Assembly: GCF_913055165.1 (NCBI RefSeq)
Contig: NZ_CAJXJS010000004.1
Coordinates: forward strand, 52,995 to 116,994
Direction of reading: 5' to 3'
Length of the DNA stretch: 64,000 nt
Origin: an uncultured Devosia sp.
Lineage (GTDB): Bacteria; Pseudomonadota; Alphaproteobacteria; Rhizobiales; Devosiaceae
In this document: piece by piece, positions 37,616 to 46,549 of the stretch
Layout: each line of letters starts with the position of its first letter
Numbering within the stretch: position 1 is the first letter of the stretch
Position numbers and translations under genes: made by a program
The notes under the pieces: generated by a model
The model's database searches: none
Told to the model about the DNA's origin: nothing
The model's input: the letters and a program-made list of their open reading frames with translations, nothing else

Positions 37616-40600
37616 GTGAGGTTCGAGGAGATTTTCGCGCATATATGGCGCAATTACAGGGCTCACCTTTCTAAGAGCAGCGGCAAGAGCACCAAGAAAG
37701 ACGTCGATTTTTATAAGATTACTGGCCTGCCGAAGACTGACCGACCAGCCACGGCGCAGGTTTATATTTCAAGGTGGCTTAACCCGGGTGAAGCGACGGA
37801 CAGCGCCATAGTCGAGGCGTTCTCTGACGCGGCGAATCGCAAACGTCTCATCGAGACCTTTGAACTGCCAGCTGATATCTTCGACGCCGAGTCACTGTCT
37901 GCTCTGGACGAAAAACTGGAAGGGGCCGGGATTGCGCCGGACACTCCAAGGGGCAACCATCCCACGGTTGCGGTTCATGCGCAGCTGCCGACCACGACGT
38001 TTCTCCTGGATTTTGGGGCCGCCGAGGAAAGAGCCTTCGGGCTTTTGGAAAAGCAGATCGCTGAGGCCAGCCACATCCTCTTGGAGTGGTCAATCCCGTT
38101 CCAGACGGGGGCAGCTTATGTGGTCGAGCAACTTGCTCGATCTCACCCGGTTGCGCGCTTGTACAGCAAGTTGGCCTATCTTTATGTCGATGCGACCAAG
38201 ACGGATGGGAAGTCGGAAATTGCCTACCTTGCCCAAGAGCTAGGACTCGACGCCCCCGACCGGAACAATCCCCGAAGGTTGGCGGCGGAGATTTGCGCCC
38301 AAGGCGTTCTGGTCGTCGTGTTCGGCGCATCGCAATTTCTGGAGAAGGCGAGCAAACGATCGCCGCTCAAACGGCTCATAGATGCGATCCAGTTAATGAA
38401 GACAAGCGTTCGACGCCCGCACATTCTCTTAGTTTCCAACAAGACTACGACCGAGGGCATCGACAACGGCCAGTTGGAGGAACTGACCAGTGCTCTGGTG
38501 GTGCCGCCAGAGGAACGCATTCCGTTCTTCAAGGCTCAGTTGCGCCGGTTTCTACTGGAACGAGGTGTCGAACACGATCTCGGAGATGACGATCCACGCC
38601 TGAAGCAGGTCCGTTGGCACTATGATCAAGTAGCCGGCATCGAAATTTGGCCAGCTTCCATTCGGCTCAGGGCATTTTTCGCGTCCAATCTAGAAAATGA
38701 GTCTTACTTTGACCCGACGCAGGGCTTCAAGCGACTCGCCGCAATGGACGTCGACCATCTGCCGGATATCCGCTCCCTGATCCGAGAAACGGTGACGTTC
38801 TTCAATTGCATCTGCGATGGAAAGAACGAGGACGATGGCCCCATCGCACGCTTTCTCCGTAGGAATTCAACGGCACTTTACTGGCTCACAGAAAGCGCAA
38901 TTACCTACGTCGATGAGAGGGCCACGGAGCAATCGGAATCCGGAAAATCCAGGAAGGTCATCAGCGGTATTAATATCGAAGAATGTGCCGCTCTCGCGGT
39001 CAAGACGCCCTATAAGCAGCTGCTACAACCCGCCCCGTATGGTCGAAACCCACAGCGAGGCTACGCCATGCCGTTGGGCGTTAAGGCGATAATCCAGGAT
39101 CTTTGGTTACAGTCCGACGAGAGCACCGTGTACCGACGCGCTTGGGTGCATTTCCTGATCGCCAAACGGATGTATGAGGAACGATTTGATATACCCATGG
39201 AAGATGAGCTGCCATTTCAAGCGGGTCGTCTTGGCCGAGAGCTCTTCTTCCTGGCAGAGGTCATTCGGCATCTAATGCGGGCTTGTGGCACTGCAGACCC
39301 GACCCGCCCGAACCCTACCCAGGACAAGTGGCGGGGTGTGACGAGAGAAAGCGCCCCCAAGACCTTGGACGTCGCTCCGCCCAACCCCAAACAGCGCGGC
39401 TGCGATCCACACGAAGCTTGGTCGTTTGCGCGCAATATCGTCTATCGGCATCTGCTCGACGGCAACTCGAGAGAACTTAGCCGACGGTACGGGGCCTACG
39501 CATTGAAGGTCGAGCTACTCCAATTGTTGAGCGGGGACGGCGTGCTTGGCAAGCGCCACCCGGGAATGACGGATAGAGATCACATTCAGTTCCTCTCTGA
39601 CGTAGGCTTCGCGCTGTTGGATGTTGGTCGCCTACCGGAGTCCGCGGAAGCTTTCGAGGAACTTGCCGAAAAAGCACGGCAGCTCCGGCACCATGAGCTG
39701 GTGTGCAAATCCCTTATCAACAAAGCTTTGGCTTTGGCCACAATGGGCCTTTTCAGCGAAGCGCGCGAAGCCCTGCGGGAGTCCGCGGACAACCTCGAAA
39801 AGATAAAAGACGTCCGTTCGGTTTATCTCAAGAATAAGGAACGCTTGGAGTCGCGCACCGCCCAGATCGCCTATCTGGAGGGGCACGACACCAAGGCAAT
39901 CGAGATTTATGAACAACTTGAAAAGGATGGAGAGCGGCCGGTAATCACACGCGATCGGGCGCTCACATACATTTTTGCGCTGGCACGTAGAGACCGCCCC
40001 GCCCGCGGGAAGAGGTCTCCTGGCGATCTATACAAAGCATTCGCTCTCAGCCTCTCGAATCTAGCACACTCCTCCTCCCAAGCGAACTACCACGAGGTTC
40101 TGGGATTCGAGATCGCGCTTGCAAGACTACATCGGCCCAGTAATCCCATGGCTGCCGAGGCATGTTTGGATCAGGCCTACCTTGATATCTTACGCGATGG
40201 CTGTTCAGAGCGTATTTACATAACTTTCCTACTCGAGGCTGGAGCGGTCATGATCGCAAATGGCCGACCGTCGCGCGCCTACGCCGCCTATCTGGAACCT
40301 TGTTTTCGGCGTCTTCTGAACCGACGCTATTTTTCTGAGCGGAAACAGGTAATTGGTCTTATCCAATCTGCTCTCACAGGGGTCATTTCCCAGATCGATA
40401 GCTTCCAAGACAGCCAATCATGGAAGCGACAGCTAAAAGCTGACATCGGAACGCCACCTTACCTCGAGGCTGCAGTCCGACCACTTGAACTTGACCAGGC
40501 CACCGAACAAACGCGGTCGTTCGACAAGAATCCGCACTACTCTTTCGATCTGGTTGGCGTCGGAGAGTGGGTCATACGCCTGGAAACTCGCGAGAGCGTC

Positions 40601-40645
40601 GAGGCTGAGCTCATGAAGTACGACGACCATCAATGGCCGCCGTGA
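37616..40645 (+). CDS. Large STAND-like/TPR protein with degenerate nucleotide-binding site
   Basis: This protein of about 1,009 residues has a short helical N-terminal domain (1-75). A region with ATPase-like strand order follows at about 130-300, where the Walker A position reads WSIPFQTGAAYVV with no Lys, and VLVVVFGASQFLEK sits at the Walker B position. The C-terminal half has tetratricopeptide-like helical pairs (about 650-830: ESAEAFEELAEKARQL, SEAREALRESADNLEK). This layout resembles STAND defence sensors that have lost nucleotide binding. GTG 37616 after GGGGGA is my preferred start; the frame extends to a TTG at 37514. It is divergent from the aminotransferase pair. Function unknown; sensing or repression is inference. 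Confidence 0.6.
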   Translation: MRFEEIFAHIWRNYRAHLSKSSGKSTKKDVDFYKITGLPKTDRPATAQVYISRWLNPGEATDSAIVEAFSDAANRKRLIETFELPADIFDAESLSALDEKLEGAGIAPDTPRGNHPTVAVHAQLPTTTFLLDFGAAEERAFGLLEKQIAEASHILLEWSIPFQTGAAYVVEQLARSHPVARLYSKLAYLYVDATKTDGKSEIAYLAQELGLDAPDRNNPRRLAAEICAQGVLVVVFGASQFLEKASKRSPLKRLIDAIQLMKTSVRRPHILLVSNKTTTEGIDNGQLEELTSALVVPPEERIPFFKAQLRRFLLERGVEHDLGDDDPRLKQVRWHYDQVAGIEIWPASIRLRAFFASNLENESYFDPTQGFKRLAAMDVDHLPDIRSLIRETVTFFNCICDGKNEDDGPIARFLRRNSTALYWLTESAITYVDERATEQSESGKSRKVISGINIEECAALAVKTPYKQLLQPAPYGRNPQRGYAMPLGVKAIIQDLWLQSDESTVYRRAWVHFLIAKRMYEERFDIPMEDELPFQAGRLGRELFFLAEVIRHLMRACGTADPTRPNPTQDKWRGVTRESAPKTLDVAPPNPKQRGCDPHEAWSFARNIVYRHLLDGNSRELSRRYGAYALKVELLQLLSGDGVLGKRHPGMTDRDHIQFLSDVGFALLDVGRLPESAEAFEELAEKARQLRHHELVCKSLINKALALATMGLFSEAREALRESADNLEKIKDVRSVYLKNKERLESRTAQIAYLEGHDTKAIEIYEQLEKDGERPVITRDRALTYIFALARRDRPARGKRSPGDLYKAFALSLSNLAHSSSQANYHEVLGFEIALARLHRPSNPMAAEACLDQAYLDILRDGCSERIYITFLLEAGAVMIANGRPSRAYAAYLEPCFRRLLNRRYFSERKQVIGLIQSALTGVISQIDSFQDSQSWKRQLKADIGTPPYLEAAVRPLELDQATEQTRSFDKNPHYSFDLVGVGEWVIRLETRESVEAELMKYDDHQWPP

Positions 40646-40683
40646 TTTGATCAGTGACGAAGCAGGCGACCGGCCTCGCATTC

Positions 40684-40711
40684 CACAGGGCGGTCGGAAA
40701 CAGGCCCTGTG
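40684..40711. terminator. Possible terminator hairpin after the STAND-like gene
   Basis: CACAGGGC pairs with GCCCTGTG around a 12-base loop, about 40 bases after the stop at 40645. No T-run follows, so the call is weak. Confidence 0.3.
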
Positions 40712-40746
40712 AAGCAAGGACGGACCGATCGCCGGTGCGATCGTGG

Positions 40747-40929
40747 TTATTTCTTTCCGAGCTTGTCCTCGACCTTCTTGCGGCTGTTGCCGACCGACTT
40801 GACGGCTGACTTAACCTCAGCCTTGCTGGCTCCGGTCTTGCCCGCCTCGTACTTCACCTCGTGATCCTGCCCACCAGCGACCTTCGCACGGTCCTGGCTG
40901 CGTCCACGCGTTGTTTGAGTACTGGCCAT
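40747..40929 (-). CDS. Small DUF3606-like basic protein
   Basis: ATG 40929 follows GGAGG by five bases, so I choose it over 40941. The 60-residue product is Lys-rich, with ASKAEVKSAVKSVGNSRKKV near its end, matching the small DUF3606 family common in Rhizobiales. The function of the family is unknown. It is divergent from ligD. Confidence 0.6.
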   Translation of the reverse strand: MASTQTTRGRSQDRAKVAGGQDHEVKYEAGKTGASKAEVKSAVKSVGNSRKKVEDKLGKK

Positions 40930-41061
40930 TGCGTCCTCCAAAAGATTGCGTTCCGGTACCCAACAACGCCGCCGGACTCTTGAGGTTCAATTCGTCCGCG
41001 CAACGTGTGGAACAAAGTCCCCCGGCAGAGTATTGAATCGGATCATGTATCCGAGTTCCGC

Positions 41062-42999
41062 ATGCCGGCCGTAGAGGTCGCACACAGCAAAAAGCGCACG
41101 CGGCGCAGGGACTCAGAATCTACCCTAAGATACCCACTGCCTGCCTTCCGGCAGTTCCAACTCTGCAAGCTCACCGAGGACATCCCGGTGGGCGCCGATT
41201 GGCTCTTTGAAATGAAGTTCGACGGCTATCGCGCCCAGGTCGCTGTCTCGGGTGCCGACATCGTGGTCTACACGCGCAACGGCCACGACTGGACCCGTCA
41301 GTTCAAGGTTATCCTGCCGCCACTGCAGTCATTGACGAAAGGCTCGGCACTGATCGACGGCGAGATTGTAGCCGTCGATAGCCAGGGTCGTACGAACTTC
41401 TCGATGCTCAAGACCGGCATTGCCGCCGGAATGCCACTCAAGTTCTATGCCTTCGACCTCCTTGAGCTGAATGGCGAGGATCTGTCCGGCCGGCCGTTGA
41501 TCGAGCGCAAGGAACGCCTTGCTGACCTTTTGGGCGACCGGGATCCGAACGACAGTCTGCAGTTCTCCACCCATATCGCCGACAATAGCAAAAAGATCTT
41601 CGATGCGATGTGCGCCGGCGGCCACGAAGGGGTCATCGCCAAGCGCGCCGACAGTCGGTATCTCGGCGACCGGACGGCAGCCTGGCTCAAGATCAAATGC
41701 ATCAAGCGGCAGGAATTCGTGATCGGGGGCTATCGGTCCAGCGACCCTGGTGGGGGCATGGCCTCGCTGATCCTGGGCACCTATGAGAATGGAAAGCTGA
41801 TATATAGGGGCCGCGTGGGCACCGGGTTCACCGAGGCGATGCGGAACAAAATACTGGCGCAGCTCGAAAAAAGGCGGCTCGACAGACCCGCCTTCGCTTC
41901 CGTGCCGCGCGACATTGCCCGGCGAGCCCGCTGGGTGAAGCCCGAACTCGTGGCCGAAGTCACCTATTCCGAGGTGACCCCTGATGGCAGCCTGCGGCAT
42001 CCTAGTTTTGAAGGGATGCGCGAAGACAAGCGGGCCGATCAGGTGGTGATGGAAGTTGCCAAGTCGGAGGCAGCGCCCGCTACCGCCACTCTTGATCCTG
42101 GCATCGGTAAGGGGATCGCAGGCGCCGTGGGCGTGACCCTTAGCCATCCCGACAAAGTCATGTATCCGGACACCGTAGTTACCAAGGCAACGCTCGCCGC
42201 ATACTACGCTTCTGTCGCCGAGAAGATGCTGCCCCATATCGAAGACCGGCCTCTCTCTCTCGTGCGCGATACCAACGGCGACCTACAGAAGACCTTTTTT
42301 CAAAAGCACAAGCTGCCTGGAATGCCTAAGGCTATCCATGACGGGCAGCTGGAGAAAATGTCCGGCAAGGAAAGCCGGATCCTTTGGATTGACGACCTGG
42401 CGGGCCTGGTCGCGGGCGTCCAAATGAACGTGCTCGAATTCCACGTCTGGGGCAGTCTGCGCCAGCAGCCGGACCTCCCTCACCGGATGATCTTCGACAT
42501 CGATCCAGACGAGGGCTTGGGTTTCGAGGACGTCAAGCAGGCAGCGCTCGACATCCGAGGTGTTCTCGAGGCGGTTGGCCTACAATCTTGGCCCCTGCTG
42601 TCCGGTGGCAAAGGTATCCACGTCGTCGTTCCACTCGTCCCTCAGGCCGACTGGGAAGCAGTCAAGGGTTTCTGCCAGGACTTCGCCGAACTACTGGCGC
42701 GCACGGATCCGTCCCGCTTTGTGGCGAATATGAGCAAGGCGAGGCGCAAGGGCCGGATGTTCCTCGACTATCTGCGCAACGGTCAGGGCGCCACGGCAAT
42801 ATGCCCGTGGTCGACACGAGCGCGGTCCGGTGCATCCTGCGCGGTACCGGTTACCTGGGACGAGTTGCCGACATTCAAAAGCGCTAGCGCTTTCGACGTC
42901 TTTGCCGCGGCCGCTCGGGCTCAACAGCCCGATGCCTGGGAAGGCTATTTCTACGTCGAGCAGGTTCTGACAGAGAGAATTCGCAAGGCGGTCCGATAA
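41062..42999 (+). CDS. ligD: LigD: ATP-dependent DNA ligase with polymerase domain
   Basis: The product is about 645 residues. The ligase domain (about 30-340) has nucleophilic K52 in EMKFDGYR and later motifs FYAFDLLEL and GVIAKRADS. The primase-polymerase domain (about 360-640) has FDIDPDEGLG near 479-488 and SGGKGIHVVVPL. There is no N-terminal phosphoesterase domain as in the Pseudomonas LigD form. LigD works with Ku in bacterial non-homologous end joining; no ku gene is seen here. The start is uncertain: the frame is open to GTG 41005. It lies beside a dinB fragment, a common rhizobial repair neighbourhood. Confidence 0.88.
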   Translation: MPAVEVAHSKKRTRRRDSESTLRYPLPAFRQFQLCKLTEDIPVGADWLFEMKFDGYRAQVAVSGADIVVYTRNGHDWTRQFKVILPPLQSLTKGSALIDGEIVAVDSQGRTNFSMLKTGIAAGMPLKFYAFDLLELNGEDLSGRPLIERKERLADLLGDRDPNDSLQFSTHIADNSKKIFDAMCAGGHEGVIAKRADSRYLGDRTAAWLKIKCIKRQEFVIGGYRSSDPGGGMASLILGTYENGKLIYRGRVGTGFTEAMRNKILAQLEKRRLDRPAFASVPRDIARRARWVKPELVAEVTYSEVTPDGSLRHPSFEGMREDKRADQVVMEVAKSEAAPATATLDPGIGKGIAGAVGVTLSHPDKVMYPDTVVTKATLAAYYASVAEKMLPHIEDRPLSLVRDTNGDLQKTFFQKHKLPGMPKAIHDGQLEKMSGKESRILWIDDLAGLVAGVQMNVLEFHVWGSLRQQPDLPHRMIFDIDPDEGLGFEDVKQAALDIRGVLEAVGLQSWPLLSGGKGIHVVVPLVPQADWEAVKGFCQDFAELLARTDPSRFVANMSKARRKGRMFLDYLRNGQGATAICPWSTRARSGASCAVPVTWDELPTFKSASAFDVFAAAARAQQPDAWEGYFYVEQVLTERIRKAVR

Positions 43000-43007
43000 C
43001 GTGCGTC

Positions 43008-43399
43008 CTAGATGGTCAGCGACATCTGGCGGTCTGCCTCAGCGGCCGATCCGCTCAGATTGGAAAGTGTCACCCCGAGCAGGCGTATTCCCTTGATGAC
43101 GGGAAATACCTGATCGAGCAGCGTGCCGGCAACGGTCGCGAGCTCCGTCTCCGCGGCAACGACACCACCGATCGTGCGGCTGCGTGAGATCTGCTGAAAG
43201 TTCGCGAACTTTACCTTGAGCGTCACTGTACGACCCTGGATCGATCGCTCCGCGCAATAACGCCAGACCTTGCCGACCAGGGGCACCAGTTCCTTACGAG
43301 CACTTTCGAGATCGAATATGTCAGCCGCGAAAGTGTCCTCGGCGCCAACGGATTTGCGTACGCGATCGGCGCGCACAGGGCGCTCGTCGATGTATTCGA
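43008..43399 (-). pseudogene. dinB: DNA polymerase IV (dinB) C-terminal fragment
   Basis: Only the C-terminal little-finger region remains, beginning near DERPVRADRVRKSVGAEDTF and running to the stop at 43008 (LLGVTLSNLSG). The catalytic palm and fingers, which need about 240 residues upstream, are missing. In the intact polymerase this domain contacts DNA and the sliding clamp. The remnant is fused to a stub of a SRAP gene at about 43400, so it is a deletion junction. Confidence 0.75.
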
Positions 43400-43432
43400 C
43401 CCAGCGACATGTTGTTCGTAAGCATTGCACAT
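43400..43432 (-). pseudogene. 5' stub of a SRAP (SOS-response-associated, HMCES/YedK-like) gene
   Basis: The minus strand from ATG 43432 reads MCNAYEQHVA, the start of many rhizobial SRAP proteins, whose Cys2 links to abasic sites. After about ten codons it passes into dinB sequence in another frame. Only the stub is left. Identification rests on this short motif. Confidence 0.45.
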
Positions 43433-43665
43433 GCCGCCACTGTGCCACGACATAAGACCGGTTTCGAGCTTTGCTCGATCGACCGGGCCGGACTCGTGCC
43501 ATTTTGATCTCGAACGCGAACCCGCTCCAACCCAGCCGACGTACCCCGGGGCGACTGCCAGCAGATCCAACGGCAGGTTCATGCTGTCCATTTTGCGCCT
43601 TGGGCACATACCCACAGCGAGCCGCACCGCTAGCCCCCCGCCGAGCGGGAGGTGTCGAACGAATC

Positions 43666-44346
43666 CTAGCTAGGTTTGGACGGCGTGGGGCAGTAGGTCA
43701 GCTTCTGGCGCGGCGGGGCTAGCACATCAATCTCACTGCTCACTCCCGCGGCGGTTTCCCAGTTCAGGACATCCGTCACTCCAGGCGAGATATCCTTCCA
43801 AGGCACACTGTAGTCGCTGTTGCGGCTAACGCCGTCAAACACGCGTGCCGTGGCGTAGTAGGGCACGGCTACCGGCTGAGCGAGCCACGCCTCGCCGGCC
43901 AAATGGCTATGCAGGGTGGCGGTAATCCGCCACTTTCCCGGACATGGATCGGCGAGCCGGAGCCGCGTTGACGCCTCTGCGCCATTTTGCATCCCGGCTT
44001 CGCCGAACCACGAAAAGCCGTTGACCTGGGCGGATCGCCAAAGAGGTTTGTCGATCTTGGGGGCGAGCTTTCCGGTGAACGGATCGATGACAAAATCCTT
44101 CGATGTCAGGCGTATCCTCACGCCGGACTCGTGTTCTAGCGTGATGCCCATGAGATCGGCTGCCGACTTCCAGCGAAGCCAGACTTCCATGAACCGGCTC
44201 GCACCGCCGACAGCTGCCGAGTCCTCGAACGGCATCGAGGCAAAGATCAGAAAGAGGAAGAAGGCCGCGCCGAAGCCCCCCGAAATCGTATCGATGAAAC
44301 TAAGCGCCAGGCTGCTCTCTGAGGGTCGTTGCCGGCGTCGGCTCAT
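43666..44346 (-). CDS. Second MotB/ExbD-like single-helix subunit of a motor-like operon
   Basis: This 226-residue protein has one N-terminal membrane helix starting SFIDTISGGFGAAFFLFLIF, with an Asp at the start of the helix as in MotB, ExbD and ZorB, where it carries the proton path. The periplasmic part (about 45-226) is unrecognised and has two Cys. No OmpA-type peptidoglycan-binding domain is visible. It is the last gene of the four-gene operon and overlaps the previous gene by four bases. Confidence 0.6.
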   Translation of the reverse strand: MSRRRQRPSESSLALSFIDTISGGFGAAFFLFLIFASMPFEDSAAVGGASRFMEVWLRWKSAADLMGITLEHESGVRIRLTSKDFVIDPFTGKLAPKIDKPLWRSAQVNGFSWFGEAGMQNGAEASTRLRLADPCPGKWRITATLHSHLAGEAWLAQPVAVPYYATARVFDGVSRNSDYSVPWKDISPGVTDVLNWETAAGVSSEIDVLAPPRQKLTYCPTPSKPS

Positions 44347-44915
44347 TGGGCCGGCTCGTCTGCCAGCGGGCGCAGGACCTCACTGGTTGCAGTGTTCAGC
44401 ACTTGCGCCGACGGAACGATGGTGAGCAGGGCGCCCATCTGACGAAAGGCGTCAGCATCGATCACCACAGGTCGTGACCACACAGAGGCGCCAACCGTCA
44501 GCGTAATCCAGATCGGGCGGCTCGGCATGAAATCGCTCTTGATCGGCGTGGTCGAGCTTGGCAATCCCGCCGCAAAGACGATCAAGCGCCCGCAAAGAGT
44601 TTCCCCCTTCGGCCCCACGCTAGTGAGAGACCAAATTTCAGCGTTCTCGACCGCGATGGAATTAATGGTCTCGCAGCTTTCCGACACCAGCTGCAAGGTT
44701 GCGGCCGAGGCGCCCGCGGTCTTTTCTCGCTCCAGCGCGCGCAGAATCCCCGCCCGCTGATCGACACCCGCCGATGCTTGGCTGGACTGCTCCGCGGGGA
44801 CCAGTTTCACCAACGTGACGAAAATCAGGAACAGCGAGATCGACCCGCCCAGTACGCAGGTCAGCACATCGGTAAAGCTCAGAAAAAACGGATTGTCCGG
44901 CTGGTCGAAGCTCAT
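44343..44915 (-). CDS. First MotB/ExbD-like single-helix subunit
   Basis: The 190-residue product has one membrane helix at about 13-38 (FLSFTDVLTCVLGGSISLFL) with Asp16 at the helix start, matching the channel Asp of stator B-subunits. The remaining 150 residues should be periplasmic and contain two Cys (ESCET, ETLCGR). The gene overlaps the MotA/ExbB-like gene upstream and the second B-type gene downstream by four bases each. Two different B-type proteins with one A-type protein suggest a heteromeric stator. Confidence 0.65.
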   Translation of the reverse strand: MSFDQPDNPFFLSFTDVLTCVLGGSISLFLIFVTLVKLVPAEQSSQASAGVDQRAGILRALEREKTAGASAATLQLVSESCETINSIAVENAEIWSLTSVGPKGETLCGRLIVFAAGLPSSTTPIKSDFMPSRPIWITLTVGASVWSRPVVIDADAFRQMGALLTIVPSAQVLNTATSEVLRPLADEPAQ

Positions 44916-46531
44916 TCGGGCTTTCCTCCCCGCTTCGAAGGAGGCCGATTGCCCGAAACATTCGGCGAAGGTCCGGCGGGGACAGCCGGTGTCAGTGGCG
45001 GCACGGGTGAGGCCCCAACCTTGCCCTCACGAAATAGCGTCAGCATCGTTCGCTCTTCGAAGCGCCCTTCAAGCGCCGAAAGCAGGGAGATAAAAACGCC
45101 GATCAGCAGCGCTATCATGGTCGTCGCAAAGGCCAGTCCGAGGCTCCCCGACAACGTTGATATGGCATCTGCGCGATCCGCCTGAGTGGATGCCCAGACA
45201 ATCGCGTCGGCATTGGAGAGCGACAGCAGGATGCCCCGTACCGTGCCGATAAAGCCGATCGCGGGGAGGGTTGCAATCGCGAAGCGCACCGGCCATCGGC
45301 CAGAGATCAGTTCGTCGGTGATGAGGTCTTTCCAATAGCTCCGCACCGCCGGATCGGGATCGGTGGCTTTGGCCTTGAGCCAGTTGGTAACGAAAGTTTC
45401 GAGGCGTCGCTCCGAACGCGTCGTCGCCCGAATATTGTCACGGGCAAGGACCGCCCCTCGAGCTGTCGCAAGCGAGGCAAGTCCGCGCAGGAGGATCAGG
45501 ACCAAGGCGAAGTAGCCCATGATGATCAGAAAGAGCTGCTCCGGCCCGGTCCAGTAAGTCAACTCGGTCGTGGCCGTCCGCACCGCCGGGTTGGACCCGA
45601 CGCGACCCAGAAGGAATGCCCCCAATTTCTGGAACGCCTGCATGCGCCGAAACTCGTCATGCGCATCCAAGGTCGAGACAACGCACCGGTCCGCCTCGAG
45701 AAAGCGATACCCTTGCCGCCCCTCGTCGCTCAGTGCGAACTGCGCATGTGAGAGGCGGGTCAGCTCAGAAATAATCTCGACATCGGAAATCGAACTGCTG
45801 GGCGCAAGACGCAAACCCGACAGCAGCACGCCGATGAAATCGGTCCATTGTGGTCCGCCGGTTAATTCGCCCGAAGCGTCCGATATCGTGTCGGGATAGA
45901 TACCGGCCAGGAAGTGGGCGATGCGGTTCTTCTGGAATTCCGGGGCCGCATTACTCGATGCGTTTTGGCACATCGACCAGGCAAGTCCCAGCACCAGGTC
46001 CAGCGTGCCCGATTTAGTCGCTGGCGGCTCGATATTGCTAGGCTTGCAGTCTGGCTTGTCATCGGCGCCGACGGTGAGAACGCTGTTCTGGAGGAAACAA
46101 CTGACTGCAAAGGCGGGACGGTTGGTTCGCAGACCCTGGTCGAGTTCGACCGGAGTCTCCGCCTCCGTCGCGTCGATAACTTCGGCCTCGATCAGCAGCG
46201 CCCACAGCAGCTGCTGGCTGACCCGGCGTCCTTCAGCATCACTGCCGCGACATGTCGCCGGATCGAGGCCTTCAGTCTCGGCGCAGAAATCCTCGATGCC
46301 GTCTACCGCCTTAATGGCGCTGATCAACCGTCCTTGATAGACCCATTGCATGCTCGCATAGGTGACGAGACCAAGGAGGAGCGACAGCACGCAGAGAAGC
46401 CACCAACCGCGCGTCGTCAACGCCAGCGTGCGTTCGAACAACATCATCCGCATCCGCAGCATGGCTTCGAGAAAGCGGTGGTATGACGAGCCCTCCGGCG
46501 TGGCCACACTCTCTTCGGTATCTACTGCCAC
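44912..46531 (-). CDS. MotA/TolQ/ExbB-type channel protein with a large periplasmic insert
   Basis: This 539-residue protein has membrane helices at about 43-64, 330-352, 416-438 and 460-485. The last two carry the MotA_ExbB signature, with GFIGTVRGILLSL and SGSLGLAFATTMIALLIGVF. A periplasmic domain of about 265 residues lies between helices 1 and 2, much larger than in ExbB or TolQ. A cytoplasmic loop at about 355-415 is highly charged. It should form the pentameric ion channel that powers rotation or force transfer. It follows the giant exported protein by 18 bases. Zorya ZorA is a relative by fold, but no Zorya effector gene is present. Confidence 0.75.
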   Translation of the reverse strand: MAVDTEESVATPEGSSYHRFLEAMLRMRMMLFERTLALTTRGWWLLCVLSLLLGLVTYASMQWVYQGRLISAIKAVDGIEDFCAETEGLDPATCRGSDAEGRRVSQQLLWALLIEAEVIDATEAETPVELDQGLRTNRPAFAVSCFLQNSVLTVGADDKPDCKPSNIEPPATKSGTLDLVLGLAWSMCQNASSNAAPEFQKNRIAHFLAGIYPDTISDASGELTGGPQWTDFIGVLLSGLRLAPSSSISDVEIISELTRLSHAQFALSDEGRQGYRFLEADRCVVSTLDAHDEFRRMQAFQKLGAFLLGRVGSNPAVRTATTELTYWTGPEQLFLIIMGYFALVLILLRGLASLATARGAVLARDNIRATTRSERRLETFVTNWLKAKATDPDPAVRSYWKDLITDELISGRWPVRFAIATLPAIGFIGTVRGILLSLSNADAIVWASTQADRADAISTLSGSLGLAFATTMIALLIGVFISLLSALEGRFEERTMLTLFREGKVGASPVPPLTPAVPAGPSPNVSGNRPPSKRGGKPE

Positions 46532-46549
46532 TGTCTTTTTCCCGTTCCG

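Noticed and set aside
43433..43627. N-terminal extension of the dinB fragment in the long minus-strand frame
   Set aside because: Its translation does not resemble polymerase IV; the true similarity starts only near DERPVRADRVRKS.
43666..46531. Assignment as a Zorya system
   Set aside because: The channel and B-type helices are similar in principle, but there is no OmpA-type domain and no ZorC, ZorD, ZorE or other Zorya effector; the giant exported protein is foreign to Zorya.
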